A stretch of DNA of 64,000 bases from Euptelea pleiosperma (GCA_035048495.1 CM068553.1:29226978-29290977), one strand, 5' to 3'. Positions 21,714 through 33,710 are shown, counted from the first letter of the stretch. The notes: generated from the letters alone by a model not told the origin. Made by a program: numbers and translations.

Positions 21714-21785
21714 ACAGAGGGTCTTGAACCTTGATCTTTGACTAGGTCTTCTGCATGCTTTATCAACTGAGCAAGCACTCGTCTT
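21714..21785 (-). other. tRNA-like segment in LTR of copy G
   Basis: The minus strand has a box A-like TTGCTCAGTTGA (21774-21763) and a box B-like GGTTCAAGACC (21730-21720). Their starts are exactly 44 nt apart, the spacing in real tRNAs. D-arm and T-arm stems are recognisable but the acceptor arms do not pair, so this is not a functional tRNA gene. The same segment occurs in the other LTRs of the family. Confidence 0.7.
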
Positions 21786-22228
21786 TTGTTAGTTTATAAG
21801 CTTTAATATCCTTAGTCTCTTCTTTGAGGGCTTGTCGTGCCTTTTCTCTTGGTCGTCCCTCGATTCTTTCGACTCTCTGGCTCTTCCCGTCTTTGGCCTA
21901 TATCTTCTTATCCTCAGCCTGTTGGCTCTTGAGCTTTGATCCTAGGTTCTGGAAGTTGATTGTGGGTCCGCATTCCATCAAAATCGCCCGATTAGTGCTC
22001 TTGCGATAGAAAAGCCACGTAATGAGATTTCTACAAAACATCTTCGCATCTGGGTCAAATAAATTCGTATGAATACATGTGAATATATCATTTGGACTAG
22101 AAAAGTGTGTTCTACGCAATGAGAGAAACTCTTACATAGAAAAGTTGATAAAAAATAGTTTTACGTAGGAGAGTGTGATAACACTAGAAGGATAATTGCT
22201 TAAAATAAGCACTTTTGAGCGAATATCA

Positions 22229-22292
22229 CAACCCCCAACCAGCATATTGCCAGTCCTTGGCAATTAGTGTGAGATACATGAGCTCAGGAGGG
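22229..22292 (-). other. PPT and short internal remnant of copy G
   Basis: CAACCCCCAACCAGC (22229-22243) is the reverse complement of the family polypurine tract. The next 49 bases match the start of the internal region of the other copies (CCTTGGCAATTAGTG). The internal region then ends at 22292, where a plus-orientation LTR piece begins; the rest of this copy is deleted. Confidence 0.8.
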
Positions 22293-23063
22293 TGATATTC
22301 GCTCAAAAGTGCTTATTTTAAGCCATTATCCTTATAGCGATGTCGCATTCTCCTACGTAAAACTTGTCTTTTCATCGACTTTTTCACGTAAGAGTTTCTT
22401 CCAATGCGTAGAGCGCAATCTTTAAACAAAAATCGACTATTTGCATAAAATATACGCATTTCGGATAGTCTAGATATGAAGCCGTTTTGATTAAGTCTCA
22501 TTACGCGCTTTTCTCTCGCAGGAAATTTGATCGGGTGATTTTTGAGACTTACAGGCCACGATCAACCATAGAAGCTTAATATCAAAGCTTAAGGAGTCAA
22601 CAAGCTATGACAAGAAGATACCGGCCAAGTACGGGTCAAGTCAGAGGATCGTAGAGCCAGATAAAGAACCAAGAGAGAGGCAAAGCTGAAGACCAAGAAA
22701 CGGGCCAAAGTGATTCAAAGTCGTACCAACTGATTGGTGAAGCCAACAGAAGATTACATTGAAGATCAGGGTTAATGACCCTCTGCCAGCTCTTTTTGCC
22801 TTTATTTTGTATTATTTTCTCTCTCTTCTCTCCTAATTCTCTCTCCATCTCTCTAGACTCTAATATCTAACCCGTAGATCATCTCACCCTACCATTAGAT
22901 CCCCAGATCTACCATCCGATCTTCAGATCGATCATTATAACCCTCTGATCTCCATCATCTAACCTCAGATCTTCTCTCCTGTAGCTTTATTCCATCTCTC
23001 ATAGTGCTTCTACCGTTAGATCTTCAATTCGACCGTTAGATCATTCATCTGACCGTTGGATCT
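22293..23063 (+). repeat. Inverted LTR fragment, left arm of a 771-bp inverted repeat
   Basis: It starts with the LTR end TGATATTCGC in plus orientation and runs 771 bases. It is close to identical, in reverse complement, to 25811-26581 at the end of the LTR of copy F1. Two translated frames on opposite strands of the two arms differ by only one residue in 62 and four in 70, which shows the level of identity. It ends abruptly in the tract CCGTTGGATCT and is joined to CATT, the last bases of a PBS, then to the F1 LTR. It contains a tRNA-like segment (22726-22780). Confidence 0.85.
22720..22790 (+). other. tRNA-like segment in the inverted LTR arm
   Basis: Box A-like CCAACTGATTGG (22726-22737) and box B-like GGTTAATGACC (22770-22780) are 44 nt apart, as in the other LTR copies. 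The box B loop has mutated (TTAATGA in place of TTCAAGA) but its stem AGGG/CCCT is intact. Confidence 0.6.
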
Positions 23064-23067
23064 CATT

Positions 23068-26000
23068 TGAAATTTGGATTTTCCGTGTTGTTGGTTACGA
23101 AAACCCTAAAGTTCAACAATATTTATAATTTCTCCGATTTGGTTCACTTAATCTGCAAAAAATGCAGATTTGCACAGTGGTTCGTGTCGGGTATCGTCCG
23201 CACTCTGGGTTAGGGCAAATAAGAACAATAATAACAGAAAATGCTGAGAATTTATGGAAGGGTGAGAATGGTGATATGATCAATTTTTAAAACATTCTTT
23301 TGGAATGAGATTAATGAATTATTTGAGCAGGAATAAAATAGAATAGAAAATTCCAAATAATAAAATTCAACTCAATTTATTGAATGATCAAACGAGTTTA
23401 CAAAAATTTAACAAATAAAGCAAACACTAATTTGGAAAGCAAATAATTGAAATTAAACTCAAAAGTAATGTAGAGAGAGAAAATCAGAAATTAAGGAGAG
23501 AGAAAAAGTGAGATAAATTTTTAGAGAGAGAAAGTACTAACTTGACCTAGAGAGAGAAAGCAATGTAGAGAGAGAAAGAAGAGAGAATAAGAGATAAAAT
23601 GAAAGAATCTAGAAAGAGAAATAAGGTTTAAGAGAGAGAAAATGAAATGAAGAGAGAAGGTTGAGGTTACCTTGGATTGCCAGCCACATGGTGAGATGGA
23701 ATGTGCTGCCCTGGGGTAAAACGTTGCCTGCTGGAATGGTGCAAGTGTGAAGGAATGATCAGTGGTGTGGAAGGTGACTATGCAACAAGTAGGCAAGCCG
23801 TGGAGAATCCAGCAACAACGGAGATCTTTCAAGATGAAGGAAGGTGGTGATCTTGTTGATCTGAAACTCGGTGGTGGTGGAAGGAGGTTGCTGGCCGGAG
23901 TGTAAACCAGAGTTGTAGGTACAGGCTGGAGGAAGAGAAGGGTGACCAATCTGCTACTGGAGGCAGCAATGTGTGGTGCCTGAAGTTGGAGGTGGAAAAC
24001 CGGTGGTGGAAAGTGCATGCAGTCCGGTAACTATGAATGTCGGATTGTGATGCAAAGAGGTGCACTCCTAGATGGATTCGGGGTATAAGGAGGCATGGGA
24101 TGCAACACTTGTGGCACCGGTGACTGGTGGTGAACCAGTAAGGTGAGAGGAGAATGGGTTGCCGTTCGGGTTGGAGATGCAGGTGCAGCCACGTGGGTTT
24201 TTGTTGCAAGCCGGTGTTGATGGGTTCAACACCAGTAAAAAGAAATCAACCTGCTGGTATCGGCACAGCACAGGTTATTGCAACACGGTTCTAAAGGTCC
24301 AGCAAGGTTGCTGGTTGTGGCCAGTGATTAAAGGCAATCCGAAGGTGGCTGGTGCACCCAAGAAGATGAGTTGCAGCCAAGATGGTGGGACGGTGATAGA
24401 AGAAGGGTGGAGCAAGTTGCTGGGCATTAGGGATAGGACTGTGTACGTGGTTGCAGACCAAGGAGGTCAGCAACCTGTTTAAGGAAAGAGGAGAGGTTGA
24501 GAAGGACGGCTTGAGAGGGTAAATCAGCAATGGTGGTCGCCGGACTGGTGAGAGAGCGCCGGAGCTTGCAAGTTCTTAGAAATCTGGTGGAGAAGATGAT
24601 GAATAGTAACTGGAGAGAAGGGGAGACGAACCAAGTTGCTGGTTCGTTGAAAGAAGAAGAGGGAAAAGGGATCGTGATGGAGGGATTGGAGAGGCTCAAA
24701 GAGGAGCTCGTGATGGCTGATGTTCTGTAATGGAATTGGCCGGAAGTTGCAGGTGGCAACTCTGGCGAGCAGAAAATTGAGGAAGGAAGAGAAGAAAAAG
24801 AAGAAAAGAATGAGAAGAAAAAGAAGAGGGAAGGTGAAGCAGGTTTGGAGGTGATATTGCAGCTGAACCTGTTGGTCCTGTTGTTCCGATGGTGAAACAA
24901 GGTGCTGGCTAGAGTTGCAATGGCAAGAAACCAGTCGAAACTCTTGTAATGGTGGATCTGGAGGTGGTGACAATCTGTGATGCGATACAGGTGAGGAGGA
25001 CCCCGAAAAGAGCACCTGCAAGTGCTTCTTTTTCTGGTGTTCACAATTACACGGTGATCATGGAGATGAGGTGTTCGCCAGCCGATGTTGCAGGTTGCAA
25101 CTTCGGGGGGGAAATAAAATAAAGAAGAAGAAGAAGGAGGAGGAAAAGAGAAAGAGGAGATGGAAGAACATGAGGGAGGGAACCAAACTTCTAAGGGAAT
25201 CGTGGGTTCCTCTTATAGTTTTAGGAGAGAGGAGTAGTGATTAGGAGAGAGAATTGTGGAATAAGTTGGAGAGGTTGAGGGAGAATTGGTCTTGTGAAGA
25301 CCATTTCTCTCTCAAGCAAAGGTGGTGTGGGCTTCTAATGAATGGGCTTTGGGCCATGAGGTTATTGGGTGATGAATCCATAGGCCTTGGGCTATTAAAT
25401 GGGTAGGTCCTAGGCCATAGAGTTGGGCCAAGGAAATTGCCACATGTCGGCCAGTGAGCCACAGGGATAATGGATCGAAGGATTGGGTATGGGTCATGGG
25501 CATGGGCATGGGCATGGGCTCAAGGATAAGCGCCCTAATGGGCCAAATGGATATGGGCCTCTTGCGAGGCCATGGGTTAGGGTGTGTTTGGCCACCAGGG
25601 GAGAAAAAATGGTAAATGAGCCCAAAACACCATGGGCTCTAGGACGGGTTACAAGGCCGTGGGCTTCCAATTTGCTTGTGGGCCACTTGGCCATGGGCTT
25701 TGTGGACCACTAAGGCCATGGGGGCCTTTAGATGATGAAACTATGATAATTGGATGAGATGAGGTAGCGGTTTGACTCGGTCCACAATTGGTGGACCGTA
25801 GGATCTGAAAAGATCCAACGGTCAGATGAATGATCTAACGGTCGAATTGAAGATCTAACGGTAGAAGCACTATGAGAGATGGAATAAAGCTACAGGAGAG
25901 AAGATTTGAGGTTAGATGATGGAGATCAGAGGGTTATGATGATCGATCTGAGGATCGGATGGTAGATCTGGGGATCTAATGGTAGGGTGAGATGATCTAC

Positions 26001-26581
26001 AGGTTAGATATTAGAGTCTAGAGAGATGGAGAGAGAATTAGGAGAGAAGAGAGAGAAAATAATACAAAATAAAGGCAAAAAGAGCTGGCGGAGGGTCATT
26101 AACACTGATCTTCAATGTAATCTTCCGTTGGCTTCACCAATCAGTTGGTACGACTTTGAATCACTTTGGCCCGTTTCTTGGTCTTCAGCTTTGCCTCTCT
26201 CTTGGTTCTTTATCTGGCTCTACGATCCTCTGACTTGACCCGTACTTGGCCGGTATCTTCTTGTCATAGCTTGTTGACTCCTTAAGCTTTGATATTAAGC
26301 TTCTATGGTTGATCGTGGCCTGTAAGTCTCAAAAATCACCCGATCGAATTTCCTGCGAGAGAAAAGCGCGTAATGAGATTTAATCAAAATGGCTTCATAT
26401 CTAGACTATCCGAAATGCGTATATTTTATGCAAATAGTCGATTTTTGTTTAAAGATTGCGCTCTACGCATTGGAAGAAACTCTTACGTGAAAAAGTCGAT
26501 GAAAAGACAAGTTTTACGTAGGAGAATGCGACATCGCTATAAGGATAATGGCTTAAAATAAGTACTTTTGAGCGAATATCA
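23068..26581 (-). repeat. Athila-family LTR, copy F1 (minus orientation)
   Basis: Begins TGAAATTTGG after CATT, a remnant of a PBS (GGCGCCATT in intact copies). It ends GCGAATATCA followed by the PPT at 26582. At 3514 bp it is the longest LTR of the family here, the extra length being in the low-complexity middle (about 23500-25700). That middle has long but repetitive frames (for example 23521-24018 and 24427-25044), rejected as coding. The right 771 bases form the right arm of the inverted repeat. Confidence 0.85.
25811..26581 (-). repeat. Right arm of the 771-bp inverted repeat
   Basis: It is the reverse complement of 22293-23063 with the same length and few differences. The spacer of 2747 bp is the rest of the F1 LTR. 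A degenerate tRNA-like segment lies at 26095-26148 on the minus strand. Confidence 0.85.
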
Positions 26582-28556
26582 CAACCCCCAACTAGCATAT
26601 TGACAATCCTTGGCAATTATTGCGAAATAAGTGAGCTAAAAAGGGCTTGACAGAACATGCTAGAAAACTTATTTGGATTAATCAGAAAAATTTTGTTTTG
26701 TCCGATTATTTCAAGGATGTAAGAAATCATTCACAAATTAGAACTAATCAGCAAAATGCAATACTTCTACAAATGGACCTTCAAACAAAAGATTACTCAG
26801 ACTCAGTGTGTGTGTGTTCAACATCATCCTTATCTGGCAGTAGAGATATTTGGATCTCCTTAGAGACTCTATGCCTCGACCTCAATCCTCACTTGTATAT
26901 CACTCAAAAGTGAATCACTCAGAAATGATTTTATATTTTTCTCTCAAATTATATGTGAGGAGATGAATATAAAAATTGACAAACGTCTCACATATATAGT
27001 TCTTGAATCGAGGGTATAAGAATATTTAAGAAGATCTCATGATTGGAATGTCATATCACTTAAGAACGTCGGATCAAACTCTATAATTTCTCTTTTCTCC
27101 ATTCTCCACACTTGATGATGGTACAAATCTAGAATCAAATAGGACTTGTATAGGTTGTATTAAGGCTTAGGATAGGTTCAGAAAAGAATGATATTCTGGT
27201 ATTCAAAAATTCTGAGAGGGTATCTCACTATTCTTTGCAATTTTTCCTAGGGGTAATATTTTCTTGATTTTTCTTCTTTCCTTTTTCCAATTTTTGTCTT
27301 TTTGGATATTCTTCAACCTTTTTCAAATTCTTTTTCCTTTCATTCTTTCTTTTTGATCATGTTTCTTTTCAGCACAAACCATTAGTTTTCTTTTCTTTTC
27401 TTAGTGTAATGATACCAAATACTCTTTGATCCCTCTCAGAAGTAGGTTATCGTATTGAACTCTTTTTGGGATTGGGTTTTTGGTTGATGGTTTTAACAAG
27501 AAAAGGTTTTCATCAAAAGGCCGAAAAATAGTTTCTAATGGTATAGATGTTAGGGAAGCTAAAAAGTCCGATTGGTTAGAAAGATGGCCTATATCATTTT
27601 CTAGGATTTGTTCTTTCATCTTCGATGTCTCGAATGGATATAGAGAAGGTTCTTTATGTAATAATCCAAATTTGATGTCGTTCTAAGTTCCATAACCAAA
27701 GCAAGGGTTAATGAGATCACTCAATGGAAATATTTGGGAAGTAGAAGAATTGTGAGTCATCTTGTGACTCAGAATAATTTTATTACCCTCAGAAATAATG
27801 AAAAGCTCAAAAGCTCACTGGGTTAGGTCTCCACAATTGTTCTTCTTGGATTTCTGGATAATCTAAACTTCGGATAATTCTGACGTTGATATGTGAACAT
27901 TTTTGCTGAATTTGAGTTTTCAAAGATTTTTCAATCCACTGTAGTAATGTTTGCTTTCAAACTGAATGAAGAGCTAATAAGTGATTTTTCAAAACAAACA
28001 TCCTTTTCAATAAATAGACTTTCCGAAAATTTTGTACTCATCATTGTAAAGGATTTGAAAAGCATTTCGAAAGTACTCAGAAAACTTTGTAAAACACAGG
28101 TTATCACCCTAAAATACATCTTTTTATCATTTTTCTCAAATTTTATTATTTTTATTTATTTATTTATTTATTTTTATTTATTTATTTATTTTTATTATTA
28201 TTTTTTTTATGAAGACATGAGTTTTGATAAATCCCCACCCCCAACTGAAATACAGCACCGTCCTCGGTGCTCAGACCGGGACAAAAATGTATGAAAACTC
28301 TGAATGTGATGCATGTTAGAGGAAGAGTTATACCAATATGGCTGATATTTGGTGATACCTGATGGTAGTGAGAGGAATTGTACCTGTATAGCCATAATAA
28401 TATATGAAATATAAGAATTATGCATGTGACTCAATGACTTCTAGGAATACCGGAATTGCCTTTCCGAAAGTGCTAAGTTTTATGTCTTCAGCCAGACACA
28501 ACGGGGGTGAAATTCACCCCCAATTAAGTTGGAGCTCAGAGAGACTGACAGAAACA
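26582..28556 (-). other. PPT and 3' untranslated region of copy F1
   Basis: CAACCCCCAACTAGC (26582-26596) is the PPT next to the LTR. The roughly 1.95 kb up to the integrase stop (28557) matches the 3' UTR of the other copies. It includes an AT-rich ATTT tract (about 28142-28210), the hairpin GCACCG-TCCT-CGGTGC (28254-28269) and the G-tract hairpin at 28503-28521. No protein is supported in it. Confidence 0.8.
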
Positions 28557-29353
28557 TCAGTCTTCATATATTGGATCAATAAGATCTATCTCTAAGGTTT
28601 GAATAGATGACACGTCTAATTCTTGAAAAGGTTTGAGACGCTGTCCATTTACCTGGAAGGTTGAATTATCCTTCGGATCCTCAACAGTTATAGCCCCATA
28701 GGGGTTGACTTCAGTAACAACAAATGGGCCTGACCATCGGGATTTTAATTTTCCAGGGAAGATGTGAAGTCTAGAATTGTAAAGTAAGACCTTCTGTCCC
28801 TGGTGGAAATCCTTCCTAAAAATGCTCTTGTCATGTATCCATTTTATTTTATCTTTATACTTTTTTGACAAGGCATATGAATCATTTCTCAGTTCATCCA
28901 ATTCATTGAGTTGTAAATTCCTTTCCTCTCCTGCTGCGTCTAAGTCGAAATTGAGTTTTTTGATTGCCCATAGGGCGTGATGCTCAATCTCAACAGGGAG
29001 ATGACAAGGTTTACCATAAACCAACCGGTATGGAGACATATTCAAGGGAGTTTTATAAGCTATTCGGTAAGCCCATAGAGCATCTGAGAGGCGTGTAGAC
29101 CAGTCTTTACGAGTTGTATTGACTGTCTTCTCCAGTATCTGCTTGATTTGCCGATTGGAGACCTCGACCTGACCGCTTGTCTGCGGATGGTAAGCAAGGG
29201 CAACCTTATGAGTTACACCGTACTTTTTCATTAACTTTTCAAAAACTCTATTGCAAAAATGGCTACCCCCATCACTTATAATGGCTTTGGGGGCTCCGAA
29301 TCTTGTGAAAATGTATTCCCTCAAAAATCTCACCACAACTTGATGGTCATTGG
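28557..29353 (-). pseudogene. Athila integrase, C-terminal two thirds, copy F1
   Basis: An open frame reads from about 29353 down to a stop at 28557. It has the second catalytic Asp in [15 protein letters not shown], the catalytic Glu in [13 protein letters not shown] at the correct 35-residue spacing, and the C-terminal GPF-type module (SRWSGPFVV). It ends [11 protein letters not shown]. The N-terminal zinc region and the first Asp (WGIDFMGP in copy A) are absent, because at about 29353 the gene is fused to the 3' UTR of another copy. Integrase inserts element cDNA into the genome. The remaining frame has no stop, suggesting a fairly recent truncation. Confidence 0.9.
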
Positions 29354-30994
29354 TTCTCGACCTCAATTCTCACTTGTATACCACTCAGAAGTAAATCACT
29401 CAAAAATAGTTTTATTCTTTTCTCTCGAGTTATATGTGAGGAGATAGATGTTTGAAACTGGCAATATCTCACATATATTATCTAGAAATGAGGACAGAAG
29501 ATTCAAAAGATCTCATGATTGGAATGCCATATTACTCAGGAGTGTTGGATCAAACTCTATAGTTTCTCTCTTCTCCATTCTCCACATTCTGTGATGGTGC
29601 TAACCTAGAATCAAATAAGTCTTGCCCTAAGTTGTATAGAGGCCTAGAAAAAGGTTAAAAAGATGAGGGTCTTCAGGGATTCGAGAGTTATGAGAGGGTA
29701 TCTCACTGTTCTTTGCAGCATTTTCCAAGGGTGGTGACACCAATTCCTTGACTCTTCTTCTACCTTTTTCACTTGTTCATCTTTTTGACTTTTGTTCTAC
29801 TAACTTTCTTTTTCTGTTTCTCTTTTATTTTCTTCTTTCTTTTCTTTTCATATTTCCTTTTGCTTGATCCACTTGTCTTTCTTTTCTTTTCTTGTTTTCT
29901 CTTCATAGTGTGGTCATACCGAAAATTCTTTTATCCATTTCAGAAGTAGGTGTTTGAGTTTTGTTTATTTTTGGGGATTGGATTTGGTTGATGGGTGATC
30001 AAGAAAAGGTTTTCATCATAAGGCTCAAGAGGGTTTCTAATGGTGTAGATGTTTAGGTAAGCCAAAAATGTCTGATTGGAGTAGAAAGATGGCTTATATC
30101 ATTTTCCAGGTTTTATACATTCATCTGTGATGTCTCGAATGGATATAGAGAAAGTTCTTTTTGTAATGATCCGTCTCGGACGTCGCTCCAAGTTCTATGC
30201 CAAATTAAGGATTAATGAGATCTTACAAGGGAATAGTTGGGGACTAGAAGAAAGGTGAGTCATCTTGTGACTCAGAGTTATTTATATCCCTCAGAAGTGA
30301 AGAGAGGCTTAAACGCTCACTGGGTTAGGTCTCCACAGTTGTTCTTCTTGGATCTCTAGATCGTCCAAACTACGGATAGTTTTGATGTTGATTTATGAAA
30401 AATTCTTACTGAATCTGAGTTTTCTAAGAGTTTAACTCTACTGTAGTATTCTTCCAAACTGAACTAAGAGCTAATAAGTGATTTTCTCAAAGTAAACATT
30501 CTTTTCAATAAATAGACTTTGCGAAGAGTTTTGACTTATCATTTTAACAATTTTTGAAAACACTTCGAAAATCAATAAAGACACCTTTAAAACTCCGAAA
30601 ATCACCACAAAATACATCTTTTATTTTTATTTTTTTGAAAGTCACATGAGTTTTTGGTAAAGTACCCACCCCCAACCAAAATATTGCATCGTCCTTGGTG
30701 CTCATGACCGGGACAAATAGTGAAAATGATAAGTTCATGATGCGAGTGTAAAGGAAGGGTTTTACCAATTCTGTCGGATATCAATAGTGGGAAGTACCAG
30801 AGTAGTGCCAGAGTGATGGTACATGCATGGGCAGAAAATTGTAGCAGTGATAAAGACAATGCATGTGACTCATGAGACTCTAGGAATACCAGAATTGCCT
30901 TTCCGAAAGTGCTATGTTTTACGTCTTCAACCAGACACAACAGGGGTGACAGGCACCCCCAACCAAGTTGGAGCACAGGAGACTGAGTGGATCA
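29354..30994 (-). other. 3' untranslated region of copy F2 (lacks PPT and LTR)
   Basis: It starts within the 3' UTR at a site equal to about 26876 in F1 (CCTCGACCTCAAT) and runs up to the F2 integrase stop. It contains the same hairpins in slightly changed form (GGTGCTC near 30695; CACCCCC at 30953-30959). The deletion that joined it to the F1 integrase removed its PPT and LTR. Confidence 0.75.
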
Positions 30995-31884
30995 TCAGTC
31001 GACATAGACAGGATCGATGAGATCGATCTCAGAAGTCTAAATGAATAATACGTCAAGTTCATGGAACTGCTTTAGATGCTGCCCATTGACCTGGGAAGAG
31101 GAGTGATCCTTGGGATCCTCAATAGTGATTGCCCCAAAGGGTGTGACTGCTGTGACCGTAGGGACTGGTCCACCTAGACTTCAATTTCCCTAAGAAGAGA
31201 TGAAGACAGGAATTATAAAGAAGGACCTTCTATCCTGGATGGAACTCTTTCTTGAGGATGTTCTTGTCATGTATCCACTTCATTTTTGCTTTGTAATTGT
31301 TGGACAAGTTGTAGGCATCATTTTTGAGTTCTTCTAACTCATTCATTTGAAGTTTCCGCTCCCCCCTGCGGTTTCCAGGTCAAAGTTGAGCTTCTTAATG
31401 GCGCACAGGGCACGATGTTCAATCTCTACCGGTAGATGATAGGGTTTCCCAAAGACCAGACGATAGGGAGATATATTGAGTGGGGTCTTGTAGGCAGTTC
31501 TGTATGCCCATAGAGCATCAGTGAGACGACTAGACCAATCTTTACGTGTAGTATTGACTGTCTTCTCCAAGATCTGCTTGATCTGACGATTAAAAACCTT
31601 TACTTGACCACTAGTCTGCGGATGATAAGCTAGGGCAACCTTGTGGGTTACCCCATACTTTTTCATTAATTTCTCAACTATCTTATTACAGAAATGGGTG
31701 CCCCCATCATTAATGATGGCTTTAGGGGCACCGACCCGGGCGAAGATGAACTCCTTCAAGAATTTGACCACTACTTTGTGGTCGTTGGTCTTGGTGGGAA
31801 TGGCTTCTATCAATTTGGATACATAATCTACCACAAGGAGAATGTACTCAAAACCATAGGAAACCAGAAAGGGGCCCATGAAGT
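30995..31884 (-). pseudogene. Athila integrase, C-terminal part, copy F2, mutated active site
   Basis: The protein begins at the first catalytic region ([20 protein letters not shown]), cut by the LTR of copy E at 31885. It keeps the second Asp ([13 protein letters not shown]), but the catalytic Glu is replaced: [10 protein letters not shown] in place of [10 protein letters not shown] in copies A and F1. It shifts frame near 31355 in a C-rich run and then has further stops before an end matching DPVYVD at 30998. Both the E to K change and the frameshift make it inactive. Its 5' remainder would lie to the right of copy E and is not seen. Confidence 0.85.
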
Positions 31885-32890
31885 CTGAAAGTAGGATTTT
31901 TCCGCGTCGTTGATTACGGAAACCCTAATCTCAACAAAATTTGTAATTATCCGATTATCCTGCAAAATTGACAGATTTGTATAGGGATTCGTGTCGGATG
32001 TCGATCTGCACTCGGGGTTAGTTAGCACGCGTAAAGAACATAAAATGATGGACTTTTTGCTTGAAATTGATGGGGTGAGAATGATGGAGTGATTGAAAAC
32101 ATCTTTTGGTGATTTGTAGAGAGAGAAAATTTCTACAAATATCAAGAGCATGAAGAACCTAGATAAAGTAAAACATGAAATGTAAACTATTGCAATTAAA
32201 TAATAAAGAAAGACTAAAATTTATTCAAAGTAATTAAATTCTTACAACCATTGATAGAATTAAACTAAGTTTAGAAAGTAACAACTAGAGAGAAAAATAA
32301 AGAATTTTAGAGAGAGAAAATCCTAAAATCTAGAGAGAGAATGTTGTTAGAAAGAAAGAAAATATCACTTACCATTAGAAGATTGGCCGGAAAAAATGGT
32401 GATGCTCGGGGTGCTAATGATGGAGATGGTGAGGCCATGGCGGTGTGGGGTTGTATAGCCGGTGATGCTACCTAAGGGAGGACAGCATGACAAAGAAGGC
32501 AAGTGGCTGCGATGAAAGTTGCTGGAATGACGACTAGCAGGTCGTCAAGATGAACCACCTTTGGTGGTGCTTCTCCTCGGGTACTTGCTGGTGGTTGTGG
32601 CGGACAGCATGGTGTGGAGGGTGGTGTGAATAGCAGGTCGTGGTGAGCAGGTGATGCCGGTCGGCATAGAGCATCACGTGAAGGGCGTTGAGGAGAACCA
32701 ACGAAGTTGGAACCATTGGTGGAAGCAAACGGCAACAGCACTTGGTGGTGCAGCAAGGAGTTGCAGGTGAAAGGAGACGGCGACGTGGAGGGAAATGGCC
32801 TCTTGAGCAGAGGTGGATGGACGTTAATGGAGGGGGGATGAAGAGGAGAACGTGGATGAAGAAAATGAAAAAAAGAAAATAAAAAAGATG

Positions 32891-32940
32891 AGAAGAAGGA
32901 GAAGAAGAAGAAGAAGAAGAAGAAGAAGAAGAAGAAGAAG
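32891..32940. repeat. GAA microsatellite in LTR of copy E
   Basis: Near-perfect run of AGA/GAA triplets of about 50 bp inside the low-complexity middle of the LTR. It creates false lysine/glutamate-rich frames on both strands. Confidence 0.95.
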
Positions 32941-33644
32941 ACAACCAGAGAAGGAGGAATGCAGTGGCGGCAGGCGGTGCTGCAGCAGGTTCAGGCGGTG
33001 AAGGTGGACTGGTTAATTTGAACCAGTCCGCGGGAGGAAGGAGGCACGGTTTGGCGGCGGTACCGTGGTGCAGCAGCGTTGCGGGGGTGTTGGAGGGCGA
33101 AGCAGCAGGAGGAGGAGGAAGAAGGGTATGAAGAAGAAGAAGACAGCCGGAGTTGCAGGCCTGCAACTCCGACGAAGGATGAAGAAGAAGAAGAAAAAGA
33201 AGAAGGAAAAAGGAGAAGAAGAAGAGGAGAAAACCTTCGAAAATGTTTTGGGGGAGGAGAGCAAAAGATAGGAGGAGGATTAGGGTTCCAAAGAACCCTT
33301 CTCCTTCTCCTTTTAAAGCTCCCTAATTTCCATTAATGGATTGATGATGTCCATCGTCTCACAAGATGATGTGACAGACAGTCTGATGGCGATCGGATGG
33401 ATGGTGACTTGATTGGGACCCAGATTGGTAGATCGATGGATCTAGAGAGATCCAACGGTCCGATTGAAGATCCAACGGTCTGATGGAAGATCCAACGGTC
33501 AAAAAGCTAAGGGAGATGAGATAGAGCCGATGGGCAGGAGTTCTGGGGTTAGGTCAGTAGATTCGAGGACCGAGAGATGAAGAGAGAGAGAGAATAAGGA
33601 GAGATGAGAGAGAAAGTATCAGAAAATGGAGATAAAAGTATTGG

Positions 33645-33710
33645 CAGAGGGTCTGGAACCCTGGTCTTCACTGTGACCATTCTCACGCTTCTCCAATAGA
33701 GTAGACTATC
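33645..33710 (-). other. tRNA-like segment in LTR of copy E
   Basis: On the minus strand, box B-like GGTTCCAGACC (33660-33650) and box A-like CTACTCTATTGG (33704-33693) start 44 nt apart. The T-arm stem AGGG/CCCT is intact; the box A is weaker than in copies A and G. Confidence 0.6.

Larger units (their letters stand above)
19470..22228 (-). repeat. Athila-family LTR, copy G (minus orientation)
   Basis: On the plus strand it starts TGAAACTAGG and ends GCGAATATCA, the reverse complement of the family borders TGATATTCGC...TTTCA. It is followed directly by the family PPT (22229-22243), so it is the 3' LTR of a minus-strand copy. Length is 2759 bp. The middle is purine- or pyrimidine-rich and variable. 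It carries a tRNA-like segment (21720-21774) and a TATA-like box (TATAAAAG on the minus strand, 20950-20957). Frames seen here, such as 20222-20623, are low-complexity and not genes. It inserted in the RT of the Tat-type element after TCTAC (19465-19469). Confidence 0.85.

Noticed and set aside
23521..25044. Long serine-, proline- and histidine-rich frames up to 205 residues
   Set aside because: They fall in the variable middle of the F1 LTR. Composition follows repeated GGTGG/GAGA words, and frames overlap on the same strand.
28142..28210. Possible coding in the ATTT-rich tract (27893-28294)
   Set aside because: Simple-sequence translation in a 3' UTR, with no conserved motif.
32534..33336. 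Lysine/glutamate- or serine/proline-rich frames
   Set aside because: Created by GAA and GGA simple repeats in the LTR of copy E, with no family resemblance.
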